Positions 56,121-64,000 of a DNA stretch of 64,000 nucleotides are shown here, piece after piece. Position 1 is the stretch's first letter. The number at the start of each line of letters is the position of its first letter. The notes under the pieces are model-generated. The model had not been told where the DNA came from, searched no databases, and was given only the letters and a program-made list of their open reading frames with translations. The DNA comes from Epiperipatus broadwayi (lineage: Eukaryota > Onychophora > Udeonychophora > Euonychophora > Peripatidae), in NCBI GenBank assembly GCA_028023455.1, contig JAQFVV010006221.1, positions 9,899,011-9,963,010 on the forward strand, written 5' to 3'. The position numbers and the translations under genes were made by a program.

Positions 56121-56251
56121 TTTGTGAGGTTCCTGAGGTGAGAAGAAAGAACCAGGGGAACAGTGTCCAAAGAGGAGGTGGATAAAAATGAACCACATTA
56201 GTTAGAGCTAACCAGGCTTGCCCTATCATAACCATAAAGATTGGATCCCTC

Positions 56252-56635
56252 TTGGTGGAGACTTTAATTGATTCAGGAAATCAGATGTCCCTGATTTCTA
56301 ATCATTTTTATTTGCAGATAAAAAATGAACAGACGCATCTATTTACACTTTCTCTAAAAAGAATGCATGTGGCAATGGTGATTGAGAAGGAGGCAATTAT
56401 AGAAACAAAGAAGTTGTGGATACACCTGCATCTGGAAGACATGGAATTGGACCAGATCTTTTTGATAATGCCCAGACTGATACAAGATGTCAAAGTTGGA
56501 ATCGATTTTCTATATAGGCATAAATGTGTGCTAGATTATGATAGATGCTTATTTTGTTGCAGAGAAAGCATAATAACTATGGAGAGGTTAAAAGTTATCA
56601 GTCATTGCAACTATAGTGTATACAGTAGGTGGTAG
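56252..56635 (+). pseudogene. Protease segment of the gypsy relic
   Basis: An open stretch with LIDSGNQMSLIS (catalytic DSG retained), FLIMPRLIQDV and GIDFLYRHKC, matching the protease of the intact pol. It ends at a stop before the RT. Confidence 0.85.
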
Positions 56636-56906
56636 ACACAGTTGAAATGAGAAATAAAGTGGAACAGTCCATTCTAAAAGGGATGGAGCATCATCATCTT
56701 CTAATGAAAGTATAAAGGAGAGGTTATACAGTTTTTTCTAATAATCCTTGAGCTATTGAAGGGGATGTCCATCAAGTTAAGGTTAAGGAAGTTGATCCTA
56801 TACCACTCCATTTCAGTATAAAGCTGAGTTAGATAGTCAGATACAACAGACAATCAAATGGGGTGTTATTGGTAAGCAAGTATCTCCAAATATTAATCCT
56901 TCAGTT

Positions 56907-57425
56907 GTGGTAAAGAAGAAAGATAGGGCAGTTAGAATACATTTGGATGCTCAGCAATTGAATACCATTACTGTTCTGGAAAGGGACATTACTCCTACAA
57001 TTCCCAAACTTCTAGCTAAGTTTCAGGGGGAAATCATTTTTACTTTGATAAACTTAACCTTCAGTTATTGGCAGATATATATCCATCCATCTGACCACCA
57101 ATATACTGGCTTTCAAGGGTATACATATGTTTTTAATCAAATGCCTTTTGGACTGATTAATAGTGGATCAGGACTTTTAAGATGTCTGAACCAGATTTTG
57201 TCTGAAAAAGATAATATTATTGTGATGTACATGGATGATGTGGCTATTGCTTTCAAAAATATAGAACTTTTAGAATATTTGGAGATGTTTTTAACAGAGA
57301 GCCATCAAAAATGTCACTATAAACTTGCAGAAGAATTACTAGGCCATGGACAAAGTGGCATTTTTAGAATTTTTGATCAGAAAAAATGTTATAGAGGTCA
57401 CATCCATATAAATTGGCTCCAATAG
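56907..57425 (+). pseudogene. Reverse transcriptase segment of the gypsy relic
   Basis: An open stretch with VRIHLDAQQLN, INLTFSYWQI, QMPFGLINSG and YMDD (metal-binding aspartates retained; intact copy YVDD). The frame is lost after about residue 140. The region beyond (57590-57800) still shows RNase H pieces (ITDHKCLEFLKSSYLTN). Confidence 0.85.
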
Positions 57426-58227
57426 AGCATTTCCCTACACCTTTCAATAGGCATCAGGAATGATTCTTTTTAGGACTCTGCAACTTTTATCATCAGTTCT
57501 GTGAAAACTTTGCCATAAAATCATCAACTTTTGTCCAGTTTTTAAAATAGGATCAGAAATGCATATTTCAAATTGATGAACAGAAACACTTATGGTGGGA
57601 TTGAACATCATTGTTATTACTGATCATAAATGTTTAGAATTTCTGAAAAGCAGTTACTTGACAAATGATCAATTGGTTCAATGGAGCCTATTCTTTCAGA
57701 AATTTCAAATATAGGCTTGTTTAATGACAAGGCAGGGATAACATGGTGGCAAATATCTTGAATTGGCAGGCCATAGATCAACATCAGTGTTACCACAAGT
57801 CAGATAATTTAAGTATAGCAGCAATTACCATTGGCTATGAATGAGTCAGTAGAGCAAGATTTACAGAGACTCCCAGAAATACAGGCCACAGATGCAGATT
57901 ATACTCAGATAACATACAAGAGAAGTGCATTGACCATTTCCAGCTGACACATTTAATTTAGAGCATCATAAAGGAGCCTATCAAATAGAAGATGGAATTT
58001 TGCAATACATTACCTTAGAAGGGAATTCCTGGAAGACCCAAATACCTAAAAAACTTAGGAACCAGCTGATTGAATACATAACCACCTTTGTGGATATTTT
58101 TGGCCATATAAGCTAGTACTCTGATAATTATTTAATTGGCCTGAGATGTACTCAAATATCTTATTTGTTCTCAGAACCTCCTCTACATGTTTGCAAATGA
58201 AGCATGTAAATAATCTTATAACCAATT

Positions 58228-58578
58228 TTGGCTCAGCATCCTAATGAATTAATAGCCATAGACTTTTATGGGCCACCATCTGCTGACAGATTATACCTGT
58301 TCTTAGCTGTTATGTATGATGTTTTTTCAAAATACATGACAGCTTACCCACTAAGAATGACTGATGCCTTGAGCACTGTTAAAGTCTTGCAAGAACAGCA
58401 AATCCATAGAGTTGGAAAACCACAGTTTATACTCACTGACCATGGAACACCATTTAAATCCAACCAATGGAAGCAGTGGATTCAACAAAAGGGTATACAT
58501 CATTTATTAACATTTATATGCAATCCTCAGTCTGATCCCTGTGAGCAGGTAAAGAGAGAGATAAACTGTCTGTTTTGA
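58228..58578 (+). pseudogene. Integrase core of the gypsy relic
   Basis: An open stretch with IDFYGPP, ILTDHGTPF and NPQSDPCEQVKRE. The D, D and E of the catalytic triad are all still present. Stops on both sides remove the zinc finger and C-terminal parts from the frame. The C-terminal module is traceable to about 59022 (DGPFTIQ, YDIRSLRP-like). Confidence 0.85.
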
Positions 58579-59022
58579 CTGTATGTCAATAAGAAGTGCA
58601 GAGAATGAATGAAATAAACTCAGAATATTATCAACTACATCAATAGGATGCAAAATAATTCCATTGGGTTTACATCAATTAGATTACACTTCAGTTAGAA
58701 TTATCCCATACTTATCAAAAACCCCATTGCTCACCAATTGAGGAAATGTTAATAGAGAAAGAGATAAAAAAGGCTAGAATAAGATTAAAGCATGTGGTCA
58801 AATTATGAGTAAGGTATGGAAACTGGTGACCATGCCAATTTGACGCTAGTAACTTTTCTTGTCAGAAAGCCTCATGTTAGTAATCCAACCCAGCATTAGT
58901 TTAAAAAAAATTTCCCTATAGATGATGGCCCTTTCACCATACAAAGAAAACTGGTAAGAATGCATTTGTCCTTGAGGATGAGTCTGAGGTTTATAGATCC
59001 TATGATATCCGAAGTCTCAGAC

Positions 59023-60319
59023 CTACCATGAAAAATCCTGAGTTCAAATCCCTCTAATTATATATGTAAGAAACTTTCAGTATAAGTAAATTACATACTG
59101 TCTTAGAATTACTACTAAAATAAATAATATCTGCAAGTTATTGTTTAAAATATTTTTATGAGTCGTTTTAAACATAATTTAATATATTAACCAAAATGCT
59201 ATATGGATTTATGCATGACAAAGTTATAAACTTCAAAAGCTATACATATACACACACATTTTTAGATCCGTAGTCAATATTTTCCATTGAGCATTGCAAA
59301 CTCGTTTTTAATTCTTTATTATAAGCAACCAACAGTAAATAATATTCACAAATTACAATTAGTTGGAATTATTTTTTTGAGTCAGTTTTAAAAATAATTT
59401 AGTACGTTAAATAAAAGTGTTAATTAAAATTATAATAGGAAGTTTAAAACTGATAATTTTAATATAATGGTGTCGATTTTTCTTTATTATTTTATTTTAC
59501 TAACACATCAGATAAATTATTTTACCACAAAAGTTTACCATGACAATAATCAAACATAAAATCTTTTTCAATGACGAGATTTTCACATTTCCATTTTATA
59601 TTATGCCTTTTAGAAATAAAACTTAATTGGTTATTAATGATTATAATTAGAACATTCCCGTAGACTAATCTTATGATAATTATTGTTTTGAACAAAAGTT
59701 CACTGATAGGATGTGTGTGTGTGTGTGTGTGTGAATAAGATTTTATCTTTATAATTAATATTTTTATTTTTTAAAGAAAATGTTACTCTTGGTATTTTTA
59801 TTTATTAAGTTAAATAGCAAACATTAATCACTTGTTTAAATGAACAATCCGAGTTGTCATTTATAGATAAATGTTTTCCAATTTTACATAAAAATTACAT
59901 TAGTTGCTTTTAAAGCCATCTTTGATAATATTAGTTGATTTAAAATAAATCAAATTTATATATAAAAAATTGCATATTTTGTTTTTTATTATTATCATCA
60001 CTCATTTAAATCCTTTGTAAAGCAAACAGTAGCTCTTGTTAAGTTTTTCTTAGGGTATAATTTTTAAAATAATTTTGATATTCTGTTGTCGATTTTTCTT
60101 GGCTAGTGTTAATAATTAAAGTGCATCATATTTACAAAGTGTATTTTTGTGTATTTTTATGGATAGCACATTACCATCATTTCATCAACTTAGATTATTT
60201 TAAATATCTATTTGCCAACCATTATTGGATAGATAACTAGCTTAGCTGTTGGTTGTGTACATAAAACAGAAATTCTATTCTTATTTGGATCTGAAAATAT
60301 TTCAAGTTTCACCATTCAT
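59023..60319. other. AT-rich stretch, no gene recognised
   Basis: It begins with CTGAGTTCAAATCCCTC (59038-59054), like the family B B-box-like end. A GT run is at 59716-59733. No 3' LTR for the relic was found. Confidence 0.5.
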
Positions 60320-60480
60320 ATTTGAAACCTACGTTATGAGCACAATGGGCAGATTCTCCAACCATCTCCCAAATCCCAATCATAAACATCACAGGCAGAT
60401 ACTTTAACCATTTAATAAACTATGATCATGAGCATGCCAGAAAGGTGTTCTAATTATTACACCATGAAGACGCTTGATAA
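60320..60480 (-). repeat. Possible tRNA-like SINE fragments
   Basis: The minus strand has TCAAGCGTCTTCATGGTGTA, then ATTAGAACACC, an A-box-like context preceded by the TCAAGCG of family T heads. A second tRNA-like piece, AAATGGTTAAAGTATCTGCC, follows. No clear B box, so this is tentative. Confidence 0.4.
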
Positions 60481-61246
60481 ATGTGTAATTAATTTTTAAC
60501 TTTTGGGAAAAAAACCTACTAATTCCAATTTGATTCGCATCTAGTCATTTTCTTCCTATTGGCTATTTCTAGGCAATTTTTGCTTTAATTTTGAATTCAA
60601 ACTTTGTTTTACAACATAAGTTAAAAAAGACAAATTGTTTTTTTTTTTTTTAAATAAAATAAAAATAGCCATGCTTTGCATAATGTTTGTTAAATCTTCT
60701 CAAGTCTTCTTTTTTAAATTTCTTTAGCATTAATCTTAGATTATTCAATTACACTTTAAATAATTAGGTTTTTTCATGTTTATTTATTAAAATGTTTCTA
60801 AGCAACATAAAGCTGCTAAAACATTAGTGAAATAAAATTTATTCTTTTGCCTTTCTTCAATGAAATTAAATCTAGTCTTACTAAATCTTGATTGCTAATT
60901 ACCGTTTAGTTGATTAAGATGGAAAAAAGTCGATAAACATTACTTGCTTACTAAAGCAATTAAAAACAAGGGTACTGTGAAATTGCACAGTTTATCTGTA
61001 TATTAAACTTTGTTTTGCACTGCATTAAAAAATTACAATAATTGTTTAGTTTAACCAAAATAGTACACAGTCTATTTCAATCACAATGAGAAATTAATAA
61101 TCACTCAATAATTGCTCATTATGGTACAATATATATTATTATACTGTCATCTATATTTTGACCATAAACTATGATCATTTTCAAGATTGATTTTTTTCAC
61201 TTACTTTCACTTTAGTTAAACTGAACCATTTATAGGGATGTACATA
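60481..61246. other. AT-rich stretch, nothing recognised
   Basis: No gene or repeat match was found. Confidence 0.5.
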
Positions 61247-62183
61247 CCATGTTTCCCCCAAAATGAGACTGGGTCTTATATTAATTTTTGCTCCAAAAGT
61301 TACTGTAGTGCTTATTTTCAGGGGATGTTTTTTGTTTCATGTATAAAAATCTACATTCATTCAAGTACTTTTCTTTACAGAAATCTGTAAGATCCTTACC
61401 CTGGGAGCCTTATAATTCATTTCTTGGCAATCAGAATATTATTTCATTTACATTTAATATTACATCAAGTATTAAATGAAGCTGTGAGGCAGGAATGGTA
61501 ACAAAATTGATTACAGTTAAGAATGGTTTGTCCACACAAAAGCAACAAAAAATTGAAAGCACAAAAATTTAGAAAATGCTTTTGTATTTTACATGAGCAC
61601 ATTTAAGTACATTCATTATACCATATGGAAGCATAGCCCTGCTTGGATATTCTTTTTAAAAATTTTTTATTAGAAGAGAGATTGACGATTTAACTTAAAC
61701 CAACCTTTGGTTATTAAAATCACTTTTGCTATTTTAATAGGAAAAAAATGTTTAAGAAATCAAATTAATTTTTCTTTTATCTTGAATATTTAAAAACTAC
61801 CATGATTAAGCTCTAAAACTAAATCAAGCATTCTAATCCTTAGTATTAAATGAAATAAATACCTAAAAATGTATAAATGAAATTATAGATTGTTTGATGT
61901 ACTGACTTGTGGTAAATAAATTATTTCTCTTGTCATAAATTGTCAATGGGAAAATATAAAAGAAGCATATAATTTAAATCACCATTTATTTAATGCATTA
62001 ATGTCAATAATGTTATTTGTTTATGCATTCACTACCTTATAATTCAATATGTCCATTGACCATCTATATGGATGATGATCTTAACTAGGGCTTATATTAG
62101 GGATAGGGCATATGTTATAAACCTTTTAAAAAATCATGCTAGGGCTTATTTTCTGGTTAAATGTTATTCTCAGGGAAACATGG
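61247..62183. mobile_element. TA-flanked MITE with CCATGTTTCCC termini
   Basis: Perfect 11-bp terminal inverted repeats (CCATGTTTCCC ... GGGAAACATGG), each directly flanked by TA, over 937 bp. Subterminal motifs such as GGGTCTTATATTAATTTTTG and AGGGCTTATTTTC occur near the ends. No transposase ORF. TA duplication and this end structure fit a non-autonomous Tc1/mariner-type element. I did not attempt a family name. Confidence 0.82.
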
Positions 62184-62278
62184 TATATGGATAATGATTT
62201 TTCCCTTCATTTGTATTGCACCCTTTGATTTTGGTACACTCCACCATAAAGTAAATTAGAAATAAATTTTAAGATATA

Positions 62279-62372
62279 TAATTAATATTTACTAAGGCTG
62301 TAACCTCAAGAATATGCATGTAAAAATGTGATAGTAGGGACCTCTACAGGTCTTAACCACAAGCTTATGCTT
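62279..62372 (-). repeat. Interspersed repeat G, copy 2
   Basis: The reverse complement of 24950-25042, with a few substitutions and small indels. Confidence 0.8.
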
Positions 62373-63675
62373 TTATAAAGTAAATATATTTATTTATTAA
62401 ATTAAGAAAAATAAAGGTCATTTTAGTTGTCAAAAGGTTTGAACTTGAGATCATTTCATTTGAAGTAGCATAAATTATATAAATAGTGGTTAAAGTATTT
62501 ATTTTAAAAGGTATATAAGAGATAAAATAATAAAATATAAATTAATATTTGTTAATAATTAATTGTTTGATAATATTTCAAATTGTACTGAAGTTTAAAA
62601 ATAATTTTGTAAATAAAAATATGCATTATAGATATATGTAAGCATCTTTGTGCACACCTGATATTATAAAGTAAAAGCTATTTCTGATGAAATCTTAATT
62701 TATTTTAAAAAACAAATAAATAATATTTATGTTATTAATTTTGCGATGAAAAGTTTATAAAATTAATTTGGATCTGTCTGTATAAAATAAAATTAAAATG
62801 ATATGAATTGGTTTAAAGTAAATTGTATTTTTTATTAAGTTTATTAAAGATATTATTTATTTTATTAATAAATATTTTAAACAGATATTTGTTTTTAAAA
62901 GATAGTCAAGCTAAATGTAACTAATTATATATTCAGAACAAGAGGAAAAGAAGAATTAATCAATGGGAGGGTGCAATTTGGAATATATTAAAAACAAGCA
63001 GATGATGTTTGAAAAAAAAAATCGGAGAAAAAAATTACAGATCGGATGAAAAGTAATTTGTTCTTCTCTAAAAGTTTGTTTTAAACTATTTTAAATATCA
63101 ATAGTTATCATTTAAGAACTAACTAATGTCAATCTCAAAAATATATTATAAAGTTTTCTGTTAAAATAATGGATTAAATAAAGATTAAGTCTCTACTGGC
63201 AAAATCAGCAGTTTAATAATTTTAGGAATTAAAAAAATACTAAAAGAATGGAAGGAAAAAAGGGTGCTTGTATTATAGATAAAGATCCCGTTGGATGGCA
63301 CTGTTTTCACACTAAAACTATAAAATATGAACATTTACGGGCCATTGATTTTAATAATTTTTCTGTGCTTTTTTGTAATGCGAAAATAAGAACAAAACAA
63401 AATCGTCTTTTATAAATATTATTTTTTATTAATGTATACAATTTAAATGATAATAATAAATATAAAATAAAATCAACAAATTAAAATTTGATTCGTGTTT
63501 TTTTATCGTATATTTTTTTAATTGTGTTATGGATTTTTTTTATACATTTTCTATCGAATATTTTTTACTTGTGTTATGGCTTTTTTTTTAATCAATTTTC
63601 TATCGGATATTTTTTTACTTGCGTTACAACTTTTTTTGTTGTTGTTTAACTAAAAAATAATAATTGTAATAAAAG
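62373..63675. other. AT-rich stretch, no gene recognised
   Basis: Contains three near-copies of TTTTCTATCGxATATTTTTT (63546-63615) leading toward the TTAGGG-like tract. No gene. Confidence 0.5.
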
Positions 63676-63687
63676 TAAAAGTTGTTA

Positions 63688-63843
63688 TGGTTAGATTTAG
63701 GGTTAGTTTTAGGGTTAGTTTAGGGTTAGGTTTAGAGTTAGTTTTAGAGTTAGTTTAGGGTTAGTTTAGGGTTAGGTTTAGGGTTAGTTTTAGGGTTAGG
63801 TTTAGGGTTAGTTTTAGGGTTAGGGTTAGTTTTAGGGTTAGTG
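63688..63843. repeat. Degenerate TTAGGG-type tandem repeat
   Basis: About 150 bp of GGGTTAG units separated by variable T-rich spacers (GTTTAGGGTTA, GTTTTAGGGTTA, GGTTTAGAGTTA). The G-rich unit matches the vertebrate/most-animal telomere repeat, but spacing is irregular. It is an interstitial or subtelomere-like tract rather than a working telomere. Sequence continues beyond it. Confidence 0.85.
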
Positions 63844-64000
63844 TTCTGTTTGTTTGTAATGCTAAAATAAAAAAATTCAAAATCGTAAGCGTACTCGGAC
63901 AGAAGAAAGAAACTCAAACTTTTTTAAACAACAACAAACACATACAAATGTCTTCTTTACTTATTAAACATGTTTATAATATTTACTTTTTATTAAATTT

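Larger units (their letters stand above)
55157..59022 (+). mobile_element. Decayed Ty3/gypsy element related to the intact one
   Basis: Primer-binding site, gag remnant, protease, RT, RNase H, integrase and C-terminal module occur in the same order as in the element at 6950, with the same motif wording. Many stops and frameshifts. No pair of LTRs is recognisable. This is an old member of the same lineage. Confidence 0.85.

Overview
The window is AT-rich, repeat-dense, non-coding DNA from an animal nuclear genome. Supporting signs are degenerate non-LTR retrotransposons of at least four types, a Penelope-like relic, tRNA-derived SINEs, Ty3/gypsy elements, very long ATT and TA microsatellites, and a degenerate TTAGGG tract at the right end. 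TTAGGG argues against an insect or other arthropod. An AT-rich invertebrate such as a mollusc or cnidarian fits, but I cannot name the species. I found no host protein-coding gene, functional tRNA gene or rRNA gene. All recognisable coding potential belongs to mobile elements.

Layout. 1-6.9 kb: ATT microsatellite, a SINE copy, a Penelope-like relic (minus strand, RT plus GIY-YIG) and a LINE ORF2 relic. 6.95-19.9 kb: one complete Ty3/gypsy LTR retrotransposon with unusually long LTRs (about 3.44 kb, about 99.5% identical), intact gag and intact pol offset by -1, inserted in a TA microsatellite. 20-29.5 kb: short repeats, foldback elements and a 310-bp ATT tract. 29.5-32.6 kb: a decayed jockey-like LINE split by a foldback insertion. 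33-37 kb: foldback elements with hammerhead ribozyme (HHR) motifs, including a head-to-tail pair. 38-39.3 kb: a CR1/jockey-like LINE with an RTE fragment nested in it. 39.5-45 kb: tRNA-derived SINEs. 47-53 kb: two RTE-like relics and nested foldback insertions. 55.1-59 kb: a decayed gypsy relative of the intact element. 61.2-62.2 kb: a TA-flanked MITE. The end carries TTAGGG-like repeats.

The most interesting material is a set of non-autonomous foldback elements (called families A, B and C here). They share an odd architecture. Two copies lie head to head, so that sequence near the element's 3' end faces both flanks. One side carries an extra 3' tail that can form a small hairpin. Clear target-site duplications of 11-14 bp flank seven insertions. 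Families A and B contain type-I HHR motifs: core CTGATGA...GAAA, a stem II, a two-base-pair helix III, and a helix I supported by paired changes between copies. HHRs are known in Penelope-like elements and in small non-autonomous retrozymes. Long target duplications plus a one-sided tail also fit target-primed reverse transcription rather than cut-and-paste transposition. I infer that these are HHR-bearing, Penelope-like non-autonomous retroelements that insert by priming from both ends of the cut target.

All comparisons were made by eye. Element boundaries in decayed regions are good to tens of bases only.
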